NCBI GenBank assembly: GCA_954871525.1
Contig: OX940863.1
Location: 38,054,501-38,118,500, forward strand
Direction: 5' to 3'
DNA length: 64,000 nt
Source of the DNA: Parietaria judaica
Taxonomy: Eukaryota; Streptophyta; Magnoliopsida; Rosales; Urticaceae
Part shown: in pieces, positions 10,401 through 22,679 of the stretch
Position numbering within the stretch: the first letter of the stretch is position 1
Layout of the letters: each line of letters begins with the position of its first letter
Position numbers and translations under genes: made by a program
Notes under the pieces: model-generated
Databases searched by the model: none
What the model was told of the DNA's origin: nothing
The model's input: only the letters and a program-made list of their open reading frames with translations

Positions 10401-11633
10401 CCTCCCCGTTGTGCCCTCGACAGGCGCGGTGCCCGAAGTCCCTCCCGCGGCTCCCTGAGACGGGTCAGCCGCCTCGAGTTCAGGAGTCGGGTCGGGAACC
10501 CTCGCCTTCTTCGCCAGAGAAGCATCACGCGCTTCCTCGGCGGGGCGCTTGCCCAGGGAGTTTTCTTCCCGAGGAGATCCCCTCGAGGAGCGGGAGGTAT
10601 CTTGCGAGGGGCGGGCCGCGGACTCCGTCCTCGCCCTTGTTCGCCGCTCGTCACCAATATCCTCGACGGGGCGTTTGTTCGAGAAACCGCCCTCTCGGGG
10701 GGTGAGCCCCATGAAGCGAGGAGCGTCAGACCCTGCCCGGGACCTCGACGATCTGTGCGCCTCCCGATCCCGACCGACGGGAGCGCTATCCCTAGTAGCC
10801 ACGACTATATCCTCGGCGTTCTTCTTCGGCCTCGGAGCAGGTTTCTTCCGCTCCACGGGAGACCCTTCCGGGGCCGGTTCACGAAGGAAACCTTTCGGGA
10901 GAAGAGTGTTAGGGGGCGCCCCGTGTATTCGGGCCAATTGATAAACCCCAGATTTCTCAAGCCGCTGGCCCCCGAAGTCTTTACTCCAATCACGCCTGGG
11001 ATTGGCAAGGAGAGCAGCGTGGATGCTCTTGAACCGCACCTCGGCCTCCTCATTCTCTTCAAGCTTGAATCGAGGGAGGTCCGCTCCCTCGAGCACCAAA
11101 TCCGTCAGTAGGAAATCATGGTGGGGACCGAAGTTAGAATTGTCCACACGAACAAAAAAATATTTATTCTCCCAGCCGGATTCGTTTGAGGGCGTGTTCA
11201 GGAGGATGTGCGGTCGGACGCGATGAGAGATGGCAAAATGACCCAGATTCTTTGGATTACGGGAGACTTTGAAGAGACGCATCAGGTCCTCGAGCGTGAG
11301 CTCCACTTTCTGTTCACATGCAATGGCCAGTGTACAAAGGAGGAGGCGAAGAGTGTTAGGGCTCACCTGAGCAATCGGAACCCCGAAGGCGTAGAGAAAC
11401 GCCACGACCAGGAGCGGCGTTGGGAAGCGAAGGCCGACGATGCGGAAGAACGATTCATAGACGCAAACGTAGTCGCTCTGAGGTTCATCGGCGAACTCGC
11501 CCTCGAGAGGGAGACGGGCAAAGCAGGTCCCTGAGTCAGTGTGGTTATCGACGATATACTTCAAGCCTTCTTCCGTCATGACGGAAGGGGGATTCCGAGT
11601 CTTAAAGATTGGGCCGGAGCGGGATGGACCCAT
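7458..11633 (-). pseudogene. Antisense spliced gene of element A: Transposase_28-like N-terminus plus coiled coils
   Basis: Read on the minus strand from ATG 11633. Residues about 55-170 match the style of plant 'putative gypsy-type transposon' proteins (FFRIVGLRFPTPLL, GVPIAQVSPNTLRL, and a W plus YFFV end). A Ser/Pro/Arg-rich middle and coiled coils follow. The 3' part has clear phase-0 GT-AG introns. Exons run 11633-8784, 8521-7754 and 7667-7458 (stop TAG), with acceptors TTCTCCTCAG and TCTCTGCAG. A 4-bp loss near 9976 breaks this copy's frame, and a second break near 9450-9480 is shared with copy B. Such antisense ORFs are known from Tat-group gypsy elements, where their role is unclear. 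Confidence 0.72.
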
Positions 11634-11766
11634 CGAGGCGTCTGAGGGAGAAGGAGGAAGAATTTCGGGGACGAGGAGATGAGGATGAACAACAGTAAAA
11701 AGAAACCTGGAAAGAATTCTTGAAAAAAAATACGAAAATGCCTGGAAAAATGGTTTTGAATTTCGA

Positions 11767-11773
11767 ATTTATA
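11767..11773 (-). promoter_or_regulatory. TATA box for the antisense gene of element A
   Basis: TATAAAT on the minus strand, about 135 bp before ATG 11633. This suggests an internal promoter separate from the LTR. Confidence 0.5.
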
Positions 11774-12165
11774 GAAAGGGAAGAGTGATGAGTAGGCACG
11801 TCCTTAATCTGACGGCCCAAAATCGAAGCCTGCTAACTCATCAACGGTTCATTTCAAAGGCCCGTTATAAATCTCTACAGGCCCTCAAATGCAAAAAAGG
11901 ATGGTCATTCAATGCTGAAGGGACGTGCGTAAGATTCGAGGCTGACAGATTTTTGGGAAAGCAAAATCGAGGTGGGCCCCGGACCCGAGCAACGTTGAGA
12001 AATCTTCGTCGCTGAGAGTTTCGCTGGGGCTTAGGAAAGCAAAGGAAGCCTAGCGAGGGAAGGGAGCAACGTCATAATATGACCACGCGAGGAGCCGAAG
12101 AAGGAGTCACCGACCACGAGTCAATCGGCGCCGGTTAGTGCCAATCCCCAAGGCAGTTATACTTT
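11774..12165 (+). other. Element A 3' untranslated part
   Basis: No gene seen. Sequence between the antisense promoter and the pre-PPT hairpin. It is nearly identical in copy B. Confidence 0.6.
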
Positions 12166-12195
12166 ATTTTACCAAGTGTATACACTTGATAAAAT
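12166..12195 (+). repeat. Inverted repeat (hairpin) touching the polypurine tract, element A
   Basis: Two 15-nt arms, ATTTTACCAAGTGTA and TACACTTGATAAAAT, pair with one mismatch and no spacer. The 3' arm runs into the polypurine tract. It is conserved in B and D. Confidence 0.85.
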
Positions 12196-12206
12196 GGGGG
12201 ACTAAC
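12191..12206 (+). other. Element A polypurine tract
   Basis: AAAATGGGGGACTAAC directly before the 3' LTR. This is the plus-strand primer site. Confidence 0.85.
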
Positions 12207-12967
12207 TGTTAAGGTCGGATTTGGTCAAATCCACCCTCAACACAACTCGTGTCGTTTTGTCCATAAACGACATGAGGGAGGCGAGGAAGTTCACCAGCGA
12301 AGAGGGAGTTATCCCCGAGGAAGGACACCCCCGAGGAGGAATACCCCGAGGAGGTTCATCAGCGAGGGGACGCAGCCACGCGAGCAAGCGGGTCGCGATG
12401 AAGCGTCCCATCACGACTCGACGAGGAACTTCGTCATGATGATTATGCAGAGCCCGGTGACAACCGAAGAGACGTGCATTTAATGAAGCCGACCTACTCC
12501 CTCGATGAGAGCGTCAGCGACGGCTGACGAGACGCGCATTTAATGCGGCGCACCTACCCATTACGGGAGCATGCTCGGAGGTGACATAAAGTGAGGATAA
12601 ACCCCGCTGCCCTCAAATCACGTCAGAAAATGATGATTAAAGAGAAAAAGGGCGGGAAGGATAGAAGGGGAAAGTATTGTAACTCTATAAAAGGCAAGAT
12701 AAGCCTCATTTTGTGGAGGTTGGTCAGTTGGTGATTCGAAGAAAAGGGAGAGAAAAAAGACTCAGCAAAAGCAAGAAAAAGAGATCTTGTAATAGAATTA
12801 TCTGAGGCTCATGATCCTTCATCTGTCCAGCTATTTAACGGAAGAAAACCGAGCTCATTTCGGAAATCATAATAAAACAGAGATACTCATCATTTGTTGT
12901 CATTTTTATTTATTATTTGATGATTGTCTTTGTGACTGGAAAAGGGTGGTGAAAAACCCCCTCTACA
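12207..12967 (+). repeat. Element A 3' LTR (761 bp)
   Basis: Begins TGTTAAGGTC and ends CTCTACA. It is one base longer than the 5' LTR (T run near 12902) with about four substitutions by eye. Confidence 0.96.
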
Positions 12968-12980
12968 ATCTTCTTTAAGT

Positions 12981-12993
12981 ACAAGTGGGAGAT
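12981..12993 (+). other. copia-1 polypurine tract
   Basis: ACAAGTGGGAGAT directly before the copia 3' LTR. This is the usual plant copia form. Confidence 0.8.
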
Positions 12994-15713
12994 TGTTGGA
13001 CATGTGTGTCCTTAAAAAAGATATTTTTATCCATTTGTAAAAGATTATGACAAGTCGTTGAATAAAATATGGTGCTTATTATGTTAATCTTATTATAGTT
13101 TCTGGTAGAAAAAAATAGAATGTTTGATCCTTAGTTCATAAAGGATGCATTTATGTTATTATTATCACAACTGAGTCAATGTGAGGAAGAATTAATAATC
13201 ATAATAAATGAACTTAAAATGTCCGTGACCTGATTAACTGGGTGGTAGCCCATTAATCGTATAATGTCATTAATGTGACTAAGTGACAATCCTATTCTGG
13301 ATTTTGTGTGTGTCACACTCACTAGAAGTGCATTAAGTATGAAGTGTCTCCATACTGGACTGGACATGACTTAAACTCCGAATGTTATCATATAAGATCG
13401 TTACTGATAACTTGGAGTTAAGTCACTAGTAGATGATCAAATGGATATTCGATCTAAGTCATGTGTGATCTTGAGTCCGAGCTACTGGCTTGATTGTTCT
13501 TTGATTTAACCGTTAAAGAACACAATATATTACCGTTGTTCCAAACACTATTATTTTGGGAACATGATAGTCAACAGTAAGCGTAGCTTGGTCATAGACA
13601 TGGGCATCACACATCTATCTTCAGAGTCATGTTGATTCCATTGATTGTCGGTGGTGAGAAGTGAGAGGTACCCGTGCGTAACTTATGAATTGAAACCATG
13701 AGTGGGTTTCTCATGATATTACTGACTGAGTCAAGGATGAAAATGCAATGAGGGGCATAACGGTAGAAACCGCCTGCTCATGTTTGGATCATCAAGTGAA
13801 AGATCAATATCCCGAATTTTATTGTATCAATGGACACCCTGCTGTATTTAAGAGAATAATATATACTGACTGTATCACTAAAGAGTGCAGCCTCGGGTTT
13901 ATAGTGGAATAACACCGAGGTTTGACGAACACCCTAGCAATTCATTTGAGCTTAACTGATACGGGTCCATGGTCCCTAGGATAGCTCCGTAACGGATGAT
14001 ATGTACGTGATAGGAACATTTTGAGATGTTTAATCATTTGGCAAGACTTTTTTAACTGAAGTCTGTGACAGGCATCAGATAGTTTTATCAGTAGCGTGAC
14101 AAAAGCACCATATCTTGGTAACCGAAATTAACTAACAAAAGAAAGTAGAATATAGATTTTCTGTTAACTTGAAATTTGTTGGAAATTAAATTCTAAGAAA
14201 CTTTGCTTTTGGAACTGAGTCGTTTCGACGCACGGTTTGTGATTTAGAGAATTTCTAAGTTTGTGATCGTTTCGGTAAACTATGAAATTAAATCACATGT
14301 CATGAATTTAAATGATGGTGTGACACCATGACATTTGAATATGTGATATTGAGATCAGAATATTATTATAATTTAATTATTGATATCTTATTAATAATTA
14401 ATATATTTATATTAATATATATAAAAAATATATTTATATATATTTTATGTGTAAAATCGAATTATGCCTTGGAATGTGGAGCAATATGACATTCGAATGG
14501 ATAGACTTTGGTCTTTTCATAATTGCGGCATAAGTACCAAATGTTTTGGTATTTGAGAAAAACACTAAAATCAATTTAATCAATTGGATCGGTTATGATT
14601 TTATATCAACCGTTGGCTTAAGATAATTGATTTTAACCCTAAATACAATTCGAAATTAATAGCTTCGTGACCAAGTTTAATTTTTCGAATTTATGTAATT
14701 AATTATATCCGTTGGATCGGTTTAGGAATTAATCTTTACCGTCGGATTGGAAATTAATTAGTTATATATATAATATATGTTTTGAATTATATATAAGGAT
14801 AAAATCGAATTAAGTTTTTATTAAATCTTTTGGTATTTGATTTTATCCTAAATTAATTTGATCCATTAGATCGGTTTAAAGATTTATCTAAACCGTTGGA
14901 TCTAGATAATTACAATTTGAATTTTAATATATATATATATAAATTCGAATTTGATAAGATAAGAGGATAAGATTGGTTTTTGATTTTATCCAAGTCTTTT
15001 CTTATTTAATTAAATCCCCAATTAATTATATCCCTTGGATTTAGATAAGATTAAATCTAGACCATTGGATTGAAATAATTAATTATATTTAATTATAGAA
15101 TTCGAATTTTAGGGGAGAGAATTTCTTTAATTCGGTTACAGTCTGAGCCTATAAATAGGGAGCTCATTCTACATATTTTTCACACCTTTCCCAGAGAAAA
15201 ATTCGAGCTCTCCCTCTCCCTAAGGGTCTGCGAATTTTTCCTCTGATCTCTCTTTCTGGTTCGGCTTTAGAGACTTAGTTCTCCGGAAGCTTAAAAAGAA
15301 CCATCAGTTTAAATTTTTTGACGGAGTCCTGCCGGCGAAGCCCACGCTTCGGTACAAGGAATCCAGAAGAATATCCCAGAAGATCACGGGTGTTTCCCTC
15401 AGCACCGGCGAAGCCCTGCCAAATTCAGAACGCGCTGCCGGAAGTCTACAATTGAGGTATGACCTTATGCATTGGGCTAATAAATGCGACCATTTACTGC
15501 TTTCTATTTATTTCTTATAAAGACTAGATTATTAATAATGATTTATGAATATTAAATTACATAATATTTATCAAGTCTTGTAATATGGTTATTATCCGAT
15601 GTTCGGACCGTTGGTCGGTTAACATGTTTTTCCGCGTAAAATAAAAAATTTAAATGTTACCCGGACGGTTCAACGGTACAATTTGCGATAATTTGGAGGG
15701 ATTATTCCCTACA
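12994..15713 (+). repeat. copia-1 3' LTR (2720 bp)
   Basis: Begins TGTTGGACATG and ends CCCTACA. It is homologous along its length to 24242-26994 and to the partial LTR at 62556-64000. A TATAAATA box is at 15150-15157. ORFs in it are AT-rich noise. Confidence 0.9.
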
Positions 15714-18310
15714 GCCGGGGCAACGAGTAAGGCTAAAATAAAGCCCGAAAATGTGTATAAATCATAGAGGCAAAGAAAAAATAAACTAATCTCTGGGAGG
15801 CACCAAGCTGAGCGACTCCACATCACGAACGGAGTCCGGAGCACCAAGGACATCAAGGAACCTGAAGGAAAGAGCAAGATGACCATTCTCCTTAAGATGA
15901 GCCGCCTGGCAATCCGCAAAACCCAACTAGTATACCTCGTCAGAAGCTGCGCGCCACGTCGCCTCTGTCTCAGCCAGACTCGCGTCAGCATCCGCCTTCA
16001 GCTAAGCATGGGAAGAAACAGTCTCGGAGACATCACTCTGAAGACGCTCGATCCAGGAATCATGCCTCGCCAAAGAAGCCTTCAAAGCCGCGACCCGGTC
16101 CTTCGCCACACGAAGCTCATCTTCAACGGCTCGATGACCCTCGCGCACGCTATCAGCTTGGGAGATCTTGACCTCGAGCCTCGCCTTGGTCACCTCGCCC
16201 TGCAGTTCTGCTCAGCAACGAGCTTCTTCAAGTCACCCTTCAGAGACGTACACAGGGTATTGGATGCTTCAAGACGATGAGCCACCTCTGTCGACGAAAG
16301 CAAGGACTAGAAGACAAGTGACAAGCATAAGATAGAGAAATACGACGAAGTAAGCAAGAATGCCGAAAAGTACGTACCCTCGCCTGACAGAAGGAATTTA
16401 TACGACCAACGCCGAATCCGAAGCGCCCACTACCGACGCAATCACCTGAGGACGAAGACTGGACACACTCTCCACGCAAAGACGTTTGAGGCTCATTGCA
16501 CGCTCGACGCTCGACGAACCGCCAGACTTGGGAACCTTGCCAGACGGAGAAATAACAGCAGGAGCAGGCACGTCACCACGAGAGTCGCCCCCTGAAGCCA
16601 CAACTGGAGGTAACATCCCACGAAGACCAGCGCCACGCTCACAAACCCGACGAGAAGAATCCCCAGCTATGCTAGGAGACGGCGAACGCAAACGAGGAGA
16701 CGAAGAAGCATTCTCTGACGATAATCGTCGCTTCAGAAGACGGAAGGTACGATCATCAAGACCCTCGCCAGACGACTTCGAGGTCGGAGCAACATGAGCA
16801 CCCGAACAACTGGTAGAAGCCCGAGGACGCATCTGAGGAACAAACTTCCTGAAGCCAGACGAACCTGCGCAACAACAAACAAAGCAATGGAGTACGATAC
16901 AACTACTACAGACCGAGCAAAGGGAATTATACCTGTAGGAGTCGACGAAGCTGGAGCAGTCGAAGGACGGACGACCACCGAAGGAATACGCCGCTCAGAA
17001 GTAGGAACCTTCCCCTTCGACGAAGCCTTCGCCGATGAAGAACAATGAGTACCTTCCCTTGAAGGACAACGAGCATCATTCCTCATTGGAGAAGAAGGAC
17101 GAACATCAGCCTTTGAAGAACGACGAACGCCTTCCCGAAAAGAGGCGCGAGGCACATCACCAGCCAGAGGAAGCACCTGAAGAGGAATCAAAGCATACAC
17201 AACTGCCTCTTCACCATCGATGAAGCCTCCCAGCGAATCTGCGATGAAGCCCGCCGAGATCCACCGTTGAGACTCCGTGAAGGAAAGAACACCACCCTTC
17301 TTCACCAACTCCATAATTAGGCTACCGAAGGCCCCCGAGCAAGATGTATGCTCATACGGCAGACGCAACAGTCGAGAGCTGAAGTCAGGAAAATACGAAA
17401 CAAGCAGAGACGCCGGAGCCCAAACCCATTAACGACGCCATTGCGGATCCTCCCCGCATCGAGGCAACTCCAGACGAACATACGACGAAGACACCATATA
17501 TTCTCCAGCCTCTGAGGCACGACAATAGAAGCGAAAAGCGGTGCAAAACTCTTCGACTGTCAGAAAACGACGAGAGTGAACCCGCCAAGCTGAGAAGCAC
17601 GTCGCCAAGGCACGAAAGGATCCCAACGCAACCTGGAAGGCCGGCACACCCAGTGACACCAGAAAATCACGAACGAACGGCCGAAGAGGAAGGCCCATCC
17701 CTTGATAAAGACTCTCCAAGTCCATCGGCAGAAAACCGGGGACACGATCACAAGGAAGCTCGCCTGCGGTAGGAACTCGAAGACCGGCGAGATACGATAA
17801 CCCATAAAGAGCAAGAAAGGACGTCAACGAAGATCCGGTGACGTGGCTACGCACAATCAACTTTGGACAAAGGGCCGAGACGCGGTAGCGACACTGTCTG
17901 AGCGTCTCGTCAGCAGGAGGACCCTCGCCAGTGGCAATGCCCACGATGGCAAGACCCTCGCCTGCAAGTCCTTCTTCAGCAACGGGCACCTCATCGACAA
18001 AGTCCCCAACAACACCCTGCTCCTCGACGACATCGGACGTATCGACATCAGCTAACTCTATGTCAGAGACACCATCAAGGACCAAAGGCTCGGAGCCATG
18101 CTCGCCGAGAGATACGCCTCCATCCGCCAAGCCACCTAAAAATTTTACAGCACGTCCAGGAGATTGAGAAGACAAAACGCTCTCCGCCAGAGCCGACGAA
18201 AAAAGACGAATCAACAACGAGAGGTCCTTACCGAGCCCAGAGACCGGCATTCTTGGCCAAGGAATGATAATTTCTTTGGCAGGAGATAGCTCCGGTCCCG
18301 ATGAGTCCAA
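15714..18310 (-). pseudogene. Antisense transposon gene remnant (Transposase_28-like) of an older gypsy-type element
   Basis: Read on the minus strand from ATG 18310. The first 294 codons contain a domain-like segment (VPGFLPMDLESLYQGMG, PLRPFVRDFLVSLGVPAFQ). It then frameshifts near 17430. Ser-rich parts lie at 17368-16933 and 16868-16398, joined by a likely short intron (donor CAG/GTATAAT, acceptor GCGCAG). A coiled coil follows at about 16193-16002. The C-terminal piece at about 15960-15780 has a stop before LGFADCQAAHLK and then a normal-looking end. Codon-level similarity to element A's antisense gene is only in style. copia-1 adjoins its 3' end. Confidence 0.55.
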
Positions 18311-19240
18311 CGCAAAAATCGGATCGTCGATCGGAGTCTCGAAGCCCTAGAAATTGAAGTTTCCGTCGAAATCGGACTCTGCCACCACTTTTGGCGGCCC
18401 TCTCACCGGAGTTGTAGACAACCTCACCACCTCAAACGGACATCACAATATCCACCACATCATGATCCGTGCCGCCCACCGAGCCGCTGCCCGCGCCAAT
18501 CGCCACGGATGCCGCGCCAAGCGGGCACGCAACCGTGCCCACGCCACGCCACGCCCAGCCGCCGCTGCACTAGGCACACCGCCGCCATGCTTAAGCACGA
18601 CAGACGACCCCGATGAGTTGATCCCGGGTGATCCCGCCACGCCAAGCGCCACGCTGTCTACACCGGAGACAACCGCGCCAAGGCCTTCGCCCGCGCCGAT
18701 GCCGAGCTCGCCCAACGTTACGCCCCACGCCGCGCCAACCGCCGCGCTCAGCCCAGACGCCGTCGACTGCGCCTCCCTGAGCGCTCCTGCCTTGCCGCCA
18801 AGCTCCATGCAGCCCACGCCCTCGCCAAAGACCGATTTGACGCCGAGCTCTCCTACGCCGAGTTCGGCCTACTCCTCAAAGCTCGCCGGAATTTTGATTC
18901 CCGCGCCATCACCTACACGGAATATATGTTCAAGGCTCATCGTCCAATAATCCAAGCTCGCCGGAACACCATCAACGGTGACCGGAGTTTCATCATCAAG
19001 GAAAAAGGACGACGAACTGAGCTTACCGGACAAAAGGACGTCGTCAACGGAGAATTCCCCGCCAAGCTCGCCGGAGAAAGCCATCACCACCGCAAGCAAG
19101 GAAAACGCAGCCGTCAAGCTTGCCGGAGAAGAGCAATTCGCGAATTGGAGGAGCAAAGGAGAGAGAAAAAATGCCTTAAATACTGAAAGGTATATATGAG
19201 GTAATATTTAACCCTACTCTCATTTCTCTTTTACTAAATT
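18311..19240 (-). other. Leader and promoter region of the antisense remnant
   Basis: Very GC-rich from 18450 to 18830. A TATATA-type element (minus strand) lies near 19190, about 880 bp before ATG 18310. Open frames on both strands here look compositional. Confidence 0.35.
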
Positions 19241-19883
19241 TGAATTTATAAAGCCCATGCAGCCCAAAATCGCACAAACTAGGCTCCACAAGCTGATGTT
19301 TGATTTTTAAATGGTAAAAAACGATCAAAAAATGGGCTTTTATACGTTTTTAAGTGAAAAAAGTTATTTTCAAAGGTTATTTAAAAAGCCTTGGAAATTA
19401 ACCTTTGGAACTTTATAAAGTTTCATTTTTAATTTTCAAGCATGAAAACCATATTAAAAATTATTTTTCCGGATTTTCATGAATTATTTACTTATTTACG
19501 GTATTTATTACAAGTAAAAAATTGCGCATTAATTAAGAAATTTTTTAAAGTTTTAAAATTAATGCGTAATTACTATTTTCAAGTTACTTATTTACTTTCA
19601 CATTTGTCACTTGATTTTATTTATTTATCTTTGGATTTATTTTCGGAGTTCAAAATTAATTTAAAAGGCATTTATTTTACAAAGTACGCCTATGGACCTC
19701 CAAAAATCCAAAGATCGAATAAAATCATAAAAAAGTGACTTGTGACTTATTTAATCTATTCTCTTATGTCTTTGACTATGCTCGAATTATATTTATGCAA
19801 AAAAATTTGAAAATATTTTACAAACCCCTAGTTAAAGGAAATTTGCAGTTCCTTGGGAGGACAGAGAAGGAGACTAAAATCTA
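19241..19883. other. AT-rich flank with no recognised gene
   Basis: No domain seen. A purine-rich stretch at 19855-19881, just before the LTR start, resembles a polypurine tract. This could mean the next LTR is a 3' LTR or part of a tandem element. Confidence 0.4.
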
Positions 19884-19980
19884 TGACAACCCGGATCCTC
19901 ACTAAAGAACACAAGTTGCATTACATTTTAAAATAAAAGTTTCCCGCGCAATACAATTACCCAAGAAACTGAGGGGTTAA

Positions 19981-21610
19981 TGTTATATGCATTTTTTTGT
20001 AACATATAAAATTTGGGCCCCTTTTGGCAAAAGTCAAAGCCTACCAACAAAAGTCAAAGCGCATCACCAAAGTCAAAGACCAGAGGCCGAAGAACCAAGA
20101 CATTGGCGTGGCCCGGAGTAAAAAAGACGAAGGCGACGAGGCGACGAGGCCGACGAGGCGAAGAGGCCGAAGAGGCCGACGAGGCGGCCTGCCGACAAGG
20201 CCGACGAGGCGGCCTGGCCGACAAGGCCGACAAGGTGACAAACCTGACAGAGACCTTGGTCTGACAAGAACCCTCGTCATAGCTTGATGAGGGCATAACT
20301 TATAATTATTTCACACGATGAGGAGATCCGAGATCACGAAGATCCCCGGGAAATCCTCCAGATTCCCCCGGACTCAACATACGATTTCGCGGACAACCAA
20401 AAGACATCCAAGATGAATCAAAAAGCACCGACGAGCCCTTCGATAGGGCTAGGGGCCGCGGCAAACCCCCTGTGGCAGGAGAGATATTCGCAGGCCCTTG
20501 GAGATGCAATTTCAGGGAATTGGTTTTCCTATAAATAGGAGCATTCCCCTCCTCATTTCCACACTCACTCACAGCTTTCTCCAGAGCTTCTCTCTAAAAA
20601 AAAGTCGCCCTCTCCTCCAACAAGAATTGAGAGCTTGCTGGCAGAGGCCCCGTCTAAGAAGAGATCTAGAGTAGAGTCTCAGCCTCGACTAGAGAAGTTG
20701 TTTGTCAAGTCGTCAAGGAGTCTCCCTTGTCAGGTTAAGGCGCCCTCGCCAACCTCGACAAGGTCGACAAAGAGCATCCCTTGTCAGGTTAAGGCGCCCT
20801 CGCCAACCTTGACAAGGTCGACAAGGAGAATCCTTTGTCAGGACAAGGCGCCTTCGCCTAACCCGACAAGGACGACAAAGAAGAAGCATCCCTCGTCGGG
20901 ATAAGGCCCCTCGTCATAATGAGCTCGCCTGCACCAACGAGGTCGACAAAGAACACTTCACGCCGATAATACCCAGCCACCTGGCCAAGGGTCACTCCCG
21001 CGCCGCCAACATCGGCACTTCCGACGAGTCAAACCACATCGTCAGTCACCCGCCGTTTATCACTAACCCTGAACTACGTGGGACTTGATTCTCTAAAACT
21101 GAGATATGTAGGCAGCCTCGCCCAATCATAAGCAACGGGGCACGGGCCCAATCTACCCTTTTTTGCAGGTCTTCCCTCGCTGAAGGAGCTCGCCAAGGAA
21201 GGTAAATCACGAAGAATCATCAAGATCAGCTCGGAGCTTCATCAAGACTGGAGTTCGCCTAGACGAGGATATCGCCAAGACAAGGACTCTGCTCAGACGA
21301 GGAGCTTCGCCAAGACAAGGACTCCGCCCGGAAGAGTAGCTTCGCCGTGATACGGACTTCACCACCACGAGGGAAGTTTGGCGAGGAGCTTCGCCGTGAA
21401 ACGGACTTCGCCCCCACGAGGTAAGTTCACTGAGGATCGCCAAGGACAGCCCGGAGACTCATCCAAGACGACGGATTTGCCTCCTGCTTTGACGATCATT
21501 AGTCAACCCGCATTGACTCGACATTCAATTATCCACATGTTCAGCGGGTCGATCTAGGGACACGAACCTTGGATCCGATTATAAGTTAAAGCCATTTTTA
21601 CGCATTAACA
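19981..21610 (+). mobile_element. LTR (1630 bp) inside the chromovirus LTR, probable solo LTR
   Basis: Begins TGTTATATGC and ends GCATTAACA, the same end style as the minus-strand LTR 52790-53367. It has TATAAATA at 20530-20537, a U5 motif ATGTAGGCAGCCTCG near 21108, and internal short repeats: GACGAGGC-type at 20120-20240 and about 60 bp, three copies, at 20710-20890. No matching 5-bp target duplication is visible (GTTAA against ATAAT), so it is either old or not a simple insertion. Confidence 0.5.
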
Positions 21611-22679
21611 ATAATAATAAGGATAAAAGAAAAAGAGGAGAAACATGAAACTTCTAGATTAGTATTCCTTGTTATTCCATCATTTTCACACCGAAAGCTT
21701 ATCGAAAGCCCCTTATAGAAACTTTCCTCCTCGACCTTCTTCCTTGTTTGCCTTTTTGGTGCACGTTTAGCTAGCTCAGTCTTTTACCCAAGATTTCTCA
21801 GGTTTGCTAAAATTATTCAATTATTAATTTCTCGTTAGGTTGATTTTTGATAACACATGAAATTGGAGCTTGCGATTGTGTGGTTGAATTAATTTTGCTT
21901 CATTGATCAGAGTAGCAAAGAAAGAAAGGAAGTAGAAAATAGGATTTAGATTGTGTAATATAATGAAAATTGATTGAGATCTTATATATTTGATACGTCT
22001 ATTTTTTTATTATTAAATATGGTGTTAAGTAATTAAATAATTTGAGATTCTAAGTATAGCATGTCGTCATAATTAAGTTTTCTTTGGGAATACACTTTGA
22101 ATTTGATAGCTAGGGTATTTATAAAATGTCTTGTTGGTGCTATATTCACTAACTTGATTACTCATGTTAATATAAAGGAAGAAATCTTATAGAAATATTT
22201 CTCAGTGTTATTAATTATGCAAGGCAATTAGACGAAGTTGTGTTATGTTCAATTTGAAAACTGTTTAAATCATTAATTGATGGAAAAGAATATGAATTTG
22301 TAAATCATAGTTTTCGCACACCGAGTCTTGAATAAAGTTGACGCTTTCCACACGGACCGAATCAACAACTATTTTGAGGTAAGTAAAGACTTCCTTTACT
22401 TGTTGCATTACAAGAATGAAATTGAATGATGATTTACATGTTAATGAGTGCATATAGTTGCATCGTTCTTATGATATTTGTTCATTATAATGGTGTACAT
22501 GTTAAAAGGTTAAATGAAAAGTGTGTCTCAGTTACTAAGTTTGGGTAGGCAGCGTGCCTGTTGCGATGTCTCGAGAAAGAGACTATGATATGTCCATGGC
22601 GCGGTGTGGGAAGCCCGACTGATCACCGGGAATGTAATTGAGAATTTTCCCCACACGTCTGCGTGTAATGCTACGACCG

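Larger units (their letters stand above)
3585..12967 (+). mobile_element. Non-autonomous LTR retrotransposon, element A (9383 bp, full length)
   Basis: Two nearly identical LTRs (3585-4344 and 12207-12967, TG...CA) are flanked by a perfect 5-bp target duplication, ATCTT, at 3580-3584 and 12968-12972. It has a tRNA-Lys primer site and a polypurine tract. No protease, RT, RNase H or integrase is visible. The internal region carries a plus-strand F-box ORF, a poly(A) run, tandem repeats and a minus-strand spliced gene. By eye the LTRs differ at about four substitutions and one 1-base indel, so insertion is recent. The antisense gene type points to the Ty3/gypsy Tat group as the likely source of enzymes (inference). 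Confidence 0.95.
1..15713 (+). mobile_element. Ty1/copia LTR retrotransposon (copia-1), 5' part outside window, interrupted by element A
   Basis: The internal region is 1-3584 plus 12968-12993 and the 3' LTR is 12994-15713. The window opens inside the leader: the first 600 bases match 28254-28855 of a second copy whose LTR and primer site are present. Remnants follow in copia order: gag, RT, RNase H, polypurine tract, LTR. The coding region has frameshifts, stops and a large loss between gag and the integrase end, so it cannot be autonomous. Element A interrupts it at 3585-12967. Lineage within copia (Tork/Angela-like by the gag and RT style) is not certain. Confidence 0.9.

Noticed and set aside
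10223..11111. Plus-strand ORFs of 160 and 262 codons in element A (also 39953-40841 in B)
   Set aside because: They are mirror frames of the antisense gene, Arg/Pro-rich by composition, with no domain.
18354..18950. 198-codon plus-strand ORF, Ala/Pro/Ser/Thr-rich
   Set aside because: It sits in a very GC-rich leader. The opposite strand is equally open, and no domain was recognised.
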